This document shows, one piece after another, positions 1-7,753 of a stretch of DNA of 64,000 nucleotides. The position numbers and the translations under genes are program-made. Below the pieces are notes generated by a model. The model did not search any database and was not told the DNA's origin. It saw only the letters and a program-made list of their open reading frames with translations. The stretch is from an uncultured Mycoplasmatota bacterium (GTDB lineage Bacteria > Bacillota_I > Bacilli_A > RF39 > UBA660). Positions within the stretch are counted from its first letter, which is position 1. Every line of letters starts with the position of its first letter. The stretch lies in NCBI GenBank assembly GCA_900549285.1, contig URNW01000001.1, positions 62,001 through 126,000 of the forward strand, read 5' to 3'.

Positions 1-1
1 A

Positions 2-1168
2 GAACAATTAACAGGAATAAGAGTAGTTAGAGCATTTAATGCTGAAAAGTATCAAGAAGATAAATTTGCTGAAGAAAACAATGAATTAACTAAAATTCAA
101 ATGTTTAATCAAAGAATGATGTCTTTAATGTCGCCAATTATGTATTTAATCATGAATTTGCTTACATTAGGAATTTATTTTATTGGTGCAAGTCTTATTA
201 ACGAAGCAGGATTGTTAGATAAAATAGACATATTTAGTAATATGGTAGTATTTTCAAGTTATGCAATGCAAGTAATTATGGCCTTTTTAATGTTATCAAT
301 GATTTTTATTATGTATCCAAGGGCAAGTGTATCAGCGACAAGAATTAATGAAGTATTAGATACAGTACCAACGATTAAAGAAGGGAATTTTGCTCAAAAA
401 ACAAAAACAGTTGGAAAAGTAGAATTTAAAAATGTATCTTTTAAATATCCAGATGGAGAAGAATATGTATTAAAAAACATTTCTTTTGTTGCAAATAAAG
501 GGGATACTGTAGCATTTATTGGTTCAACTGGATCAGGGAAATCAACGTTAGTGAATTTATTATTAAGATTTTATGATGTAACAGAAGGAGAAATTTTAAT
601 TGATGATATAAATATTAAGGAATATCAATTAGAAGAATTATATAATAAATTTGGATATGTTCCCCAAAAAGCTATAATGTTTAGAGGATCTATCGTAGAA
701 AATGTAAATTATGGAGTAAACGGAAGAACAAAAGCTAGTAATAAGAAAGTAGAAGAGGCAATTAAGGTAGCTCAAGCCGAAGAATTTGTAAATAAACTAG
801 AAGGAAAATACGAATATCAAATTGCTAGAGGCGGAACAAATCTATCAGGCGGACAAAAACAAAGAGTTTCCATTGCTAGAGCAATAGCTCGCGATCCTGA
901 AATATTTATTTTTGATGATTGCTTTAGTGCTTTAGACTATAAAACCGATTATTTATTACGCCATGAATTACACAAATATACTAAAGATGCTACAAGTTTA
1001 ATTGTCGCTCAAAGAATAGGTACAATTAAAAATGCTAATACAATTTTGGTTTTAGATAGTGGAGAATGTATTGGTAAAGGAACCCATAAAGAATTATTAA
1101 AAACATGTAAGATATATCAAGAAATAGCTTATTCTCAAGCATCAAAGGAGGAGTTAGATAATGAATAA
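2..1168 (+). CDS. ABC exporter subunit, fused membrane and ATPase domains (5' end cut off)
   Basis: The reading frame is open from the window edge, so the start and first membrane helices lie outside; 388 residues are visible. The first part is the end of the exporter membrane domain and the rest a nucleotide-binding domain with Walker A GSTGSGKST, signature LSGGQ and Walker B ending FDDCFSALD. The residue after the Walker B Asp is Asp rather than the catalytic Glu, and the switch His is Gln (VAQR). These changes mark the non-catalytic-site subunit of heterodimeric exporters such as the TM287/288 and BmrCD types. It overlaps the next gene, its probable partner, by 8 bases. Substrate unknown; multidrug or peptide export is possible. 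Confidence 0.9.
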   Translation, partial: EQLTGIRVVRAFNAEKYQEDKFAEENNELTKIQMFNQRMMSLMSPIMYLIMNLLTLGIYFIGASLINEAGLLDKIDIFSNMVVFSSYAMQVIMAFLMLSMIFIMYPRASVSATRINEVLDTVPTIKEGNFAQKTKTVGKVEFKNVSFKYPDGEEYVLKNISFVANKGDTVAFIGSTGSGKSTLVNLLLRFYDVTEGEILIDDINIKEYQLEELYNKFGYVPQKAIMFRGSIVENVNYGVNGRTKASNKKVEEAIKVAQAEEFVNKLEGKYEYQIARGGTNLSGGQKQRVSIARAIARDPEIFIFDDCFSALDYKTDYLLRHELHKYTKDATSLIVAQRIGTIKNANTILVLDSGECIGKGTHKELLKTCKIYQEIAYSQASKEELDNE

Positions 1169-2936
1169 TAAAAAGAAAAACATGGAAAAGCCTAAAGACT
1201 TAGTTTTAGGTACTAAGAAATTAATTCAATATTTACATTCCTTCTTGCCAATAATTATAATTGCTTTTATTATTTCAGCTTTAAGTTCAATATTATCTAT
1301 AATAGGTCCCAATAAATTATCAGATTTAACAGATGTAATCACTGCAGGCCTTTTAACCTCTATTGATTTAGAAAAAGTAGCCAAAATTTCCTTATTTTTA
1401 TTAGGATTATATTTATTTAGTGCATTATTTAATTTTATTTCTGGCTTTATTATGGCAACTGTTGCTAATAAATTTGCTAAGAATCTAAGAAAAAATATTT
1501 CTAAAAAAATAAATAGATTACCACTCAAGTATTTTGATCAACATAGTTATGGGGATATTTTATCACGTGTAACAAACGATATTGATACAATTGGACAATC
1601 TATGAATCAAAGTTTAGCTGCTTTAATTGGTGCCATTACTTTATTCATAGGTAGCATTATTATGATGTTTGTAACAAACTGGATAATGGCTATTACCGCA
1701 ATTGCTGCATCTCTAATTGGTTTTGGTTTTATGTTTGTTATATTAATGAAATCGCAAAGTTATTTTGAAAAAAGACAAACTAAATTAGGAAAACTAAATG
1801 ATCATATTGAAGAGATTTATTCTTCTTTAAATGTAGTAAAAGCTTATAATGGTAAAAAAGAAGCAGGAAAAGAATTTGATAAATTAAATGCTTCAGTATA
1901 TGATGCTAATTTAAAAAGTCAATTCTTATCTGGATTAATGCAACCGATAATGAGTTTTATTGGTAATTTTGGATATGTAGCTGTATGTGTAGTAGGGGCT
2001 ATATTAGCAATAAACGGGCATATTACTTTTGGTGTGATTGTTGCTTTTATGATTTATGTTCGTCTATTTACCAACCCACTTACTCAGATTGCACAAGGAG
2101 TAACTAGCATGCAAAGCACAATCGCCGCAAGTGAAAGGGTATTTGAGTTTTTAGAAAGTGAAGAAATGCCTATTGAAAAAACCAATAAAAAGCTAAATAG
2201 AGAAAGTGTAAAAGGAAATATTAGTTTTGATCATGTAAAATTCGGTTATAATGAAGATAAAATCATTATTAAAGATTTCTCCTTAGATGTAAAATCAGGT
2301 GAAAAAATAGCCATAGTTGGTCCAACTGGAGCAGGAAAAACAACTCTAGTAAATCTTTTGATGAAATTTTATGATATAAATGCAGGTGAAATTAAAATTG
2401 ATGGAATATCAACACGTGAATTAACAAGAGAAAATATTCATGATTTATTCATCATGGTTCTTCAAGATACATGGCTATTTAATGGTACTATTAAAGAAAA
2501 TATTGTTTATAATAAAGAAAATGTTAGTGATGAAAAAATAATTGAAGCTTTAAAAACAGTAGGAGTATACCACTTCGTTAAGTCATTACCTGGAGGTTTA
2601 AACTATGAAATCAATGATTCTGAAAGCATTTCTGCTGGTCAAAAACAACTTTTGACAATTGCCAGAGGAATGATTAAAGATGCTCCATTTCTAATTTTAG
2701 ATGAAGCAACCAGTAGTGTAGATACAAGAACAGAAGAATTGGTTCAACAAGCCATGGATAAACTTACAGAAGGTAGAACTTCATTCATCATTGCTCACCG
2801 CCTTTCAACAATTAAAAATGCTGATAAAATTTTAGTTATGAAAGAAGGAAATGTAGTTGAACAAGGAACTCATGAAGAACTATTAGAAAAAAATGGTGCT
2901 TATGCTGAGCTATACAATTCACAATTTCAAAATTAA
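1161..2936 (+). CDS. ABC exporter subunit, partner of the preceding gene
   Basis: 591 residues: an N-terminal six-helix exporter domain (about residues 20-330) and a C-terminal ATPase domain with Walker A GPTGAGKTT, Walker B LILDEATSSVD and switch IIAHR. The signature is ISAGQ instead of LSGGQ. That degenerate signature complements the altered Walker B and switch of the upstream protein: one composite ATP site would be catalytic and one degenerate, as known for heterodimeric exporters. The strong ribosome site AAGGAGG at 1145-1151 lies 9 bases before the ATG, inside the end of the upstream gene, which suggests coupled translation. Transported substrate cannot be read from sequence. Confidence 0.92.
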   Translation: MNNKKKNMEKPKDLVLGTKKLIQYLHSFLPIIIIAFIISALSSILSIIGPNKLSDLTDVITAGLLTSIDLEKVAKISLFLLGLYLFSALFNFISGFIMATVANKFAKNLRKNISKKINRLPLKYFDQHSYGDILSRVTNDIDTIGQSMNQSLAALIGAITLFIGSIIMMFVTNWIMAITAIAASLIGFGFMFVILMKSQSYFEKRQTKLGKLNDHIEEIYSSLNVVKAYNGKKEAGKEFDKLNASVYDANLKSQFLSGLMQPIMSFIGNFGYVAVCVVGAILAINGHITFGVIVAFMIYVRLFTNPLTQIAQGVTSMQSTIAASERVFEFLESEEMPIEKTNKKLNRESVKGNISFDHVKFGYNEDKIIIKDFSLDVKSGEKIAIVGPTGAGKTTLVNLLMKFYDINAGEIKIDGISTRELTRENIHDLFIMVLQDTWLFNGTIKENIVYNKENVSDEKIIEALKTVGVYHFVKSLPGGLNYEINDSESISAGQKQLLTIARGMIKDAPFLILDEATSSVDTRTEELVQQAMDKLTEGRTSFIIAHRLSTIKNADKILVMKEGNVVEQGTHEELLEKNGAYAELYNSQFQN

Positions 2937-2956
2937 AGCCTAAATGGCTTTTTTTC
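2935..2956 (+). terminator. Rho-independent terminator of the ABC exporter operon
   Basis: Stem AAAGCC/GGCTTT around a TAAAT loop, followed by a T run, directly at the stop codon of the second ABC gene. Confidence 0.75.
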
Positions 2957-3028
2957 TATGACAATTGCTTTAAAAGAAAATGACAAATATTAAATGAGAA
3001 ATTTATAAATTATTAAGTTTATAGTGTG

Positions 3029-4165
3029 TTATTTTTTTAAAATGCTGAATATTTCAAATATAACAATTATAATCCCTATTATGATGTACATTATATATAT
3101 GCTTGTAAATTTTAATAAAATGGTCATTGCTATGCTGAATAAAAATCCAAATATTCCTAATATAAATTGATTTATTGATTCAATAGTTACTCTTGATTTA
3201 GAAGAAATATGGTGGTGTAGCTCCGATATCATAATATTGTCAAAACTTTCTGAAAAAATATAGATTAATAATATGAAAATAATACCTATATAATTGTTTA
3301 GTATACCTATTAGTAATATGCATGTGCCAGCAATAAGTGGATGAAACTTTAAAATTAAATTGTATTTGTTTCTTTTTGTTATGCTTCCTATATAACTTCC
3401 AATAATACAAAATAATAATATGCATGCTGTGTAAATGCCAATGATAAATATTGGTATACCAATATTTGTTGAATATTCAGGATGACTTTCTTCTAACAAT
3501 TTTATACCAGAAAATAGCATAGCACTTTTAAGCATTAATTTTAATATATAAGGATTATTTTTCACTTCTTTTATTCCATTTTTTAAAACTGATATACTGG
3601 CTTCGATATTTTTCTTTTTTTCATTGTTGTTTACATTGAGCATTAATAGAATAAAAAAATCAGCAATAAAAGGTATTAGCGTTATATAATATGTATAAAC
3701 TAGACCAAATTTTTGGCCAATAAAACCGCCAATTATCATGGCTATCATGTATGAAATATTGTAACAAGAGGAATTATAAAATAATATTTTATTAAACTTT
3801 TTCTTATTTTTTAGACTTTCATATAATAATGAATTTATTATTCCAGAACTTAGAGAATTATTTAAAGCATTGAGTATTATAGCAATCAAAAATGTTAGAT
3901 AGTTGTGGGAATTTATAAAGATTATTGTTGAAGTGATAAAAAGTAAATTGCTGGTTATTAATATTGCTTTTTTGTTATGTTTGTCAGCCAAAATTCCAAA
4001 GGGAATTTCAAATAATAAATTAACTAAGAATGCTATTCCAACAAAACTTATGTATTGACTAGAGGTTAGGCCACGTTCAATATAAAATAGTGTGTCGCAT
4101 ATGTAGAATAGTATAAAAGTTGATAAAAATGTATGAATGTAAATTAATATTATATTTTTTTTCAT
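3029..4165 (-). CDS. MFS-family transporter
   Basis: 378 residues, almost all in hydrophobic helices (about 12), typical of the major facilitator superfamily. After the second helix comes a motif-A-like loop, GILADKHNKKA, the family hallmark between helices 2 and 3. No substrate-specific motif is recognisable; drug efflux is the common default but is only a guess. The gene stands alone, between a plus-strand operon and about 500 bases of mostly non-coding DNA holding a decayed ORF. Its isolation suggests it may be an accessory gene. Confidence 0.75.
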   Translation of the reverse strand: MKKNIILIYIHTFLSTFILFYICDTLFYIERGLTSSQYISFVGIAFLVNLLFEIPFGILADKHNKKAILITSNLLFITSTIIFINSHNYLTFLIAIILNALNNSLSSGIINSLLYESLKNKKKFNKILFYNSSCYNISYMIAMIIGGFIGQKFGLVYTYYITLIPFIADFFILLMLNVNNNEKKKNIEASISVLKNGIKEVKNNPYILKLMLKSAMLFSGIKLLEESHPEYSTNIGIPIFIIGIYTACILLFCIIGSYIGSITKRNKYNLILKFHPLIAGTCILLIGILNNYIGIIFILLIYIFSESFDNIMISELHHHISSKSRVTIESINQFILGIFGFLFSIAMTILLKFTSIYIMYIIIGIIIVIFEIFSILKK

Positions 4166-4326
4166 CTTTGTTTACCTCAATTTGTATTTTATATATTATA
4201 TAATAAAATTTAAAGAAAATATATATAGTCTTTAAAAAAATCAAAGACTTATAGATTTATATAAAAAAGTTATTGAATTAGTAAAACATTATAAATTATT
4301 ATAATTACAAGTACAACTTTAATTAA

Positions 4327-4539
4327 GAATATGGATTAGTCTTAACATTTACTTCATTAATAACTGATATTCAACGGAATATGGCTTTATCTATTGGAAT
4401 AGTAGCCAAAATTGATATTAGTCAGAATACTTTAAATTATAAAGAACATTTAAAGAATGCTTATAAGCTTTATACAATGCTAGCAATAAGTGTTTTATTT
4501 TTATTTAGTATCTTATATAACTATATGAACCAAATCTAA
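4327..4539 (+). pseudogene. Remnant of a membrane-protein gene in a 520-bp gap
   Basis: The interval 4166-4685 holds no intact gene. One frame is open for 70 codons from 4327 to the TAA at 4537-4539 without a convincing start or ribosome site; an in-frame ATG at 4381 leaves 52 residues. The reading is soluble-like, then a hydrophobic helix near the end (YTMLAISVLFLFSILYNY), as in the tail of a membrane protein. I do not recognise the family. It could be a chance ORF, but the hydrophobic end and lack of start fit a degraded gene. Confidence 0.3.
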
Positions 4540-4591
4540 AAATTATCTTAATTTGTCTTTGTTTTCGTATTTTAGATTGTTTAAATGTAAA

Positions 4592-4618
4592 TAAAAAAAT
4601 TAGCTAGGATGCAGCTAA
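4592..4618 (-). terminator. Terminator downstream of the gerM-like gene
   Basis: Read on the minus strand, TTAGCT/AGCTAA arms with a 7-base loop are followed by seven T's. It lies about 70 bases past the stop codon of the gerM-like gene. Confidence 0.6.
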
Positions 4619-4685
4619 TATGAATTCAGTAAAACTAGGATTTGAATATGATTCTCCATATCCTATTTATTATTTTGAAAAATAA

Positions 4686-5630
4686 TTATTCTTCTTTAAA
4701 AGTTTCGATAATTTCATCATCTACTTTAAAAATAACTTCTTCTATATTTAAAGTATCCTGTAAAGATAAGGAAATAGAGTATTTGACTTCCTCTAGGATG
4801 TTTTTTTCATCAAAATCATCAAAAATAGCATTGTTAAAACTAAGAGTAATTTGATTTTCTAGCTCTTCATAGCTTTCCAACTCTACACTACTAGCAAGAT
4901 AACTCATAAGATTAGTCTCATAAATAGGACTGGATTTTAACTCATCAATAATGATTTCAATTTTATTTTCTTCTTGTTGATTAGAAACTTTTGTAACAGG
5001 AACATAATAAATTAGATCTTCAAATTTTCCAATATAGTAAATAGTCGTTTTAGTTAAATCTCTAAAACTTGTAATATCATATACTTTATTAATTCCGTAT
5101 CCTCTATCTAAAGTATTAGGAAGATTAATATTAGTTTGGGGAAGGGTATCTAGTTTATTTCCTTCAACAAAGATCATAATTTGTTGAATTTCTTTTATTT
5201 CAGTTAAAGTATAAACAATAGCTTCAATCATCTTTTCTTCTAAATCTTTAGAAATAGTTAAAATATCTTTAGAGAAGTTAATCTTTAATAGACCATTTTC
5301 AAGTGATACGTCTAAGACCTTCGTATTTTTGGGAATAATTTGTTTAAAATGTTCAGATATATATTCTTTTTTATTACTATCAATGGTTAATGCCTCTAAT
5401 AGCTCTTTAACTAATTGAATAGTATCGCTATTTTGAGTAGCAATATTAGTACGGATAACATATAAATCACTATTAAGTAAATAAATAGGAGTCTCATTAG
5501 CACTAACATATTCAACACTTTGTCTAAAAGATATCTTTTCATCATTATTAGGAAAAAAATATAAGACTCCAACAATTATAAGAGCCAAAGTAGAAACTGT
5601 GATTCTCCTTAAAGCAGATTTTTTAAGCAT
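4686..5630 (-). CDS. gerM: GerM-like spore protein with two GerMN domains
   Basis: 314 residues: an N-terminal membrane or signal segment (about residues 9-27), then two GerMN-type repeats (roughly 55-165 and 185-310), each built around beta strands such as GLLKINFSKDIL and ITLSFNNAI. Two GerMN domains after a membrane anchor are the architecture of Bacillus GerM, which acts in sporulation and germination at the forespore envelope. B. subtilis GerM is somewhat longer (about 366). GGTGA lies 6 bases before the ATG. It is transcribed separately from gerE, since a terminator sits between them. Confidence 0.75.
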   Translation of the reverse strand: MLKKSALRRITVSTLALIIVGVLYFFPNNDEKISFRQSVEYVSANETPIYLLNSDLYVIRTNIATQNSDTIQLVKELLEALTIDSNKKEYISEHFKQIIPKNTKVLDVSLENGLLKINFSKDILTISKDLEEKMIEAIVYTLTEIKEIQQIMIFVEGNKLDTLPQTNINLPNTLDRGYGINKVYDITSFRDLTKTTIYYIGKFEDLIYYVPVTKVSNQQEENKIEIIIDELKSSPIYETNLMSYLASSVELESYEELENQITLSFNNAIFDDFDEKNILEEVKYSISLSLQDTLNIEEVIFKVDDEIIETFKEE

Positions 5631-5676
5631 TTATATCACCAATAAATATATACGTGAATACCATCTTTTTAAGTAC

Positions 5677-5699
5677 TAAAAAATCTCCCGTAGGAGATT
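5677..5699 (-). terminator. Terminator after gerE
   Basis: Perfect 7-bp stem AATCTCC/GGAGATT with a 4-base loop and six T's on the minus strand, immediately after the gerE stop codon. Confidence 0.8.
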
Positions 5700-5702
5700 A
5701 AA

Positions 5703-5909
5703 TTATATTTTTATTTCACCTAATTTCACTAATTCAACCAAAGCTCCAGCTCGTCCTTTAACCCCTAATTTCTGAATAGTATTAGATACATGATTTCTAA
5801 CTGTTTTTTCACTAATTTTTAAAGTCTCAGCAATTTCTTTTGTTGTTTTATTTAACACTAATAAATCAAATACTTCTTTTTCTCGAACTGTTAAAATACT
5901 TCTTTTCAT
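5703..5909 (-). CDS. gerE: GerE, late sporulation transcription factor of the LuxR HTH class
   Basis: 68 residues if started at the ATG at 5909; an upstream in-frame GTG at 5921 would add four. The whole protein is a LuxR-type helix-turn-helix: LTVREKEVFDLLVLNKTTKE, then IAETLKISEKTVRNHVSNTI and QKLGVKGRAGALVELVKLGE. It lines up over its full length with B. subtilis GerE (74 residues), including the TTKEIA and SEKTVRNH segments. GerE acts late in the mother cell on coat genes. The setting between gerM-like and spoIIIAH-like genes supports this over a generic LuxR regulator. GAGTGA is the ribosome site. Confidence 0.88.
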   Translation of the reverse strand: MKRSILTVREKEVFDLLVLNKTTKEIAETLKISEKTVRNHVSNTIQKLGVKGRAGALVELVKLGEIKI

Positions 5910-5944
5910 TGGAATAATCACTCATTTCTATTATGTTTCTAGTG

Positions 5945-5972
5945 TATTTTATGATTATTCCTGAAAAATGGT
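5945..5972 (-). promoter_or_regulatory. Possible sigma-K promoter of gerE
   Basis: On the minus strand CATAAAATA (5953-5945) fits the mother-cell sigma-K -10 consensus CATANNNTA, with AC (5972-5971) 17 bases upstream, the expected -35 element. Predicted transcription starts about 30 bases before the gerE ATG. In B. subtilis gerE is a sigma-K gene. The motif is short, so chance is a real alternative. Confidence 0.4.
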
Positions 5973-5988
5973 TAAATAGATAGCCTAA

Positions 5989-6483
5989 TTAACCAAATTT
6001 TACAGTTATATATTTATCAGTATCATATAGCGCTTGAACACTTCTGATAATATTATTTGCAAGGGTAACATCATGCTTTGTACTAGCAACAGTAATAGTA
6101 ATATTAGACTGATCAATCTGAACTACTGAATCCAATTTATATTGTTCTTTAATAAGTTTAACGATAGTTTCTTTTTCACTTTCAGTTTTATTTAGAGTTT
6201 GTAATTCTTCATAAGCATCATTTTTTTCTTGTAAAGTGGCAACATCACTTAATAAAATATTTTGTAACTCTTCCATTCTTTCTAATAATTTTTCTTCGTC
6301 TTGAACTTTTAAAGCAACTAAAGTATCATTTTCTTCACTAATTACTACATCAGTTGTATCAGTAATTTCATTGTTTACATTAAGAGTAGATAATGTATCA
6401 TCAGACATAGTAAGATAATAAATACTAAGTACCATAATTAACGAAAATAAGGTTAAAAACCATAGATTTTGTTTATTAATCAT
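5989..6483 (-). CDS. spoIIIAH: SpoIIIAH-like stage III sporulation protein
   Basis: 164 residues: one N-terminal membrane helix (about residues 8-26), an acidic linker and a C-terminal domain ending in ITITVASTKHDVTLANNIIR. The start MINKQNLWFLTLFSLIMVLS and the overall plan match SpoIIIAH, the mother-cell membrane protein that pairs with forespore SpoIIQ to form the feeding-tube channel. In B. subtilis it is the last gene of an eight-gene spoIIIA operon; here no spoIIIAA-AG genes adjoin it, so the operon is rearranged or the rest lies elsewhere. An equivalent name is SpoIIIAH-like family protein. Confidence 0.75.
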   Translation of the reverse strand: MINKQNLWFLTLFSLIMVLSIYYLTMSDDTLSTLNVNNEITDTTDVVISEENDTLVALKVQDEEKLLERMEELQNILLSDVATLQEKNDAYEELQTLNKTESEKETIVKLIKEQYKLDSVVQIDQSNITITVASTKHDVTLANNIIRSVQALYDTDKYITVKFG

Positions 6484-6567
6484 AAAATTTATCCTTTCTA
6501 AATTTACTAGATTATATGAAGAGAGTCATATTTTCAGAACAAAAAGGTAGTTTTATATCTTGTTAAG

Positions 6568-6576
6568 TGTTATAAT
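6568..6576 (+). promoter_or_regulatory. Extended -10 promoter of the 255-aa membrane protein
   Basis: TGTTATAAT, an extended -10 element, ends 15 bases before the ATG at 6592. With transcription starting about 7 bases later the leader would be only about 10 bases. No clear -35 is seen. Confidence 0.55.
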
Positions 6577-6591
6577 AATATAGAGGTAATT

Positions 6592-7359
6592 ATGAAAGAA
6601 ATATTTGTGTATAGTAGTTTAATTTTTTATTTAAGTTCATTTATTGGCTATATATTAGAAGTATTTTGGTGCTATTTAGGATCTAAAAAATTTGTTAATC
6701 GTGGCTTTTTGTGTGGACCTGTAATACCAATTTATGGATTAGGAGCACTTTTGATATTATTTTGCTTATTAAGATATTATGAAGATCCAGTTGTTGTTTT
6801 TGTCTTTGGAGTTATTATTACCAGTGCCCTAGAGTATTTTACATCTTTTATTTTAGAAAAAATATTTCATAATAAATGGTGGGATTATAGTAATAGAAAA
6901 TATAATATTAATGGGCGAATTTGTTTACAAAATTCTTTTGCATTTGGAATTTTATCACTATTAATAGTATATGCTGTAACCCCTGGATTTTATTTTTTAT
7001 TCAGTTTATTTAGTTTTAAAGTATGGGAAGTATTAGCCATTATTTTTACAATATTCTTTGTGTTAGATGTCATATATTCCGTTATTATAGCTTACAATTT
7101 AAGAAATAGAATTATTATTGTTGAAGAACTAAAAAATGAAAAGATTGCCATGATTCCAATTATCTTTGAAAAAAGATTAAAAGAAAGTATAGAAGGCTTT
7201 AAAGCTTTTCCAAGCAGACTTTTAAAAGCTTTCCCAAACCTTGATAATAATGTTTTTGAAATGATGAAAAAATATCGTGAAGAAAATAAATTAAAAAGAA
7301 AAGAATTTAAGAAACATCAAAAATTAAAAGGCAAAAGAAAAAAGATAGCTAAAAATTAG
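6592..7359 (+). CDS. Membrane protein of the CmpB-like putative ABC permease family
   Basis: 255 residues with five or so hydrophobic helices in the first 190, then a basic tail rich in Lys (KRKEFKKHQKLKGKRKK). The family is recognised by FIGYILEVFWC near the start, RGFLCGPVIPIYGLGALLI, the ALEYFTSFILE helix and W(W/N)DYSNRKYNINGRIC. These proteins (often labelled putative ABC-transporter type IV or CmpB) have no established function. A paralogue sits at 19580-20227. Its 3' end overlaps the convergent HTH gene by 4 bases, with a shared terminator. Confidence 0.7.
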   Translation: MKEIFVYSSLIFYLSSFIGYILEVFWCYLGSKKFVNRGFLCGPVIPIYGLGALLILFCLLRYYEDPVVVFVFGVIITSALEYFTSFILEKIFHNKWWDYSNRKYNINGRICLQNSFAFGILSLLIVYAVTPGFYFLFSLFSFKVWEVLAIIFTIFFVLDVIYSVIIAYNLRNRIIIVEELKNEKIAMIPIIFEKRLKESIEGFKAFPSRLLKAFPNLDNNVFEMMKKYREENKLKRKEFKKHQKLKGKRKKIAKN

Positions 7360-7369
7360 TTATCTTTTT
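7339..7369. terminator. Bidirectional terminator between convergent genes
   Basis: Twelve-base arms AAAAAGATAGCT and AGTTATCTTTTT (one G-T pair) around a 7-base loop, with T's on both strands. It overlaps the coding ends of both neighbours. Confidence 0.7.
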
Positions 7370-7577
7370 CAAATACGATCTTTATATTATGCTTTTTACA
7401 TATTTCTAAAATAGTCTCATAATAAAACCTAGAATTACCAGTTTCAATCTCTTTAATACCATGACGGCTTTTTCTATTTAATTCTTTAGCAAGTTCGTCT
7501 TGAGTTAATCCCGTCCATTCTCTTAATATCTTAAAAGTTTCATGTGGCTCATAGTTATTTGCCAATAGTCGCATCAT
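7356..7577 (-). CDS. Small XRE-type helix-turn-helix regulator
   Basis: 73 residues; the core FKILREWTGLTQDELAKELN followed by RKSRHGIKEIETG is a Cro/C1-type HTH. It lacks any further domain. The ribosome site AGGAGGT sits 8 bases before the start (tandem ATGs at 7577 and 7574). It is divergent from the large surface protein at 7754, with two 17-bp palindromes in the gap, so it is a good candidate repressor of that gene and perhaps of itself. An analogous HTH gene (29750-29971) sits in the same position beside the paralogous surface protein. Confidence 0.75.
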   Translation of the reverse strand: MMRLLANNYEPHETFKILREWTGLTQDELAKELNRKSRHGIKEIETGNSRFYYETILEICKKHNIKIVFEKDN

Positions 7578-7629
7578 AAGTTATACCTCCTAAATCAAGG
7601 TTACTATAAAAAAACTTAAAATTATCATA

Positions 7630-7650
7630 AAGGTGGTTGACAACTACCTT
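7630..7650. promoter_or_regulatory. Palindromic operator candidate covering a -35 box
   Basis: A 21-bp near-perfect palindrome reading AAGGTGGTTG-A-CAACTACCTT; only one symmetric pair is mismatched besides the centre. It contains TTGACA (7637-7642), a consensus -35 for the surface protein gene, with TAAATT (7660-7665) 17 bases on. A dimeric HTH protein bound here would block RNA polymerase. That it binds the adjacent XRE protein is inference. Confidence 0.55.
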
Positions 7651-7678
7651 TTGGTGTGATAAATTATATTTAATATAA

Positions 7679-7695
7679 GGTAGCTATTATCTACC
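7679..7695. promoter_or_regulatory. Second palindromic operator candidate
   Basis: GGTAG-N7-CTACC, 17 bp, the same outer bases as the core of the upstream palindrome (GGTGG-N7-CTACC). Centre-to-centre distance is 47 bp. It lies between the presumed promoter and the start codon of the surface protein gene. Confidence 0.5.
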
Positions 7696-7753
7696 ATTAT
7701 AAATATTTATTTATTAAAGTAAATGAAGCATAACATCACAAAGGAGAGTAACT

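Noticed and set aside
6484..6530. Sigma-E promoter for spoIIIAH (CATATAAT on the minus strand)
   Set aside because: The -10 resembles the consensus but no -35 of the sigma-E type is found at 14-15 bases; it may equally be a sigma-A TATAAT.
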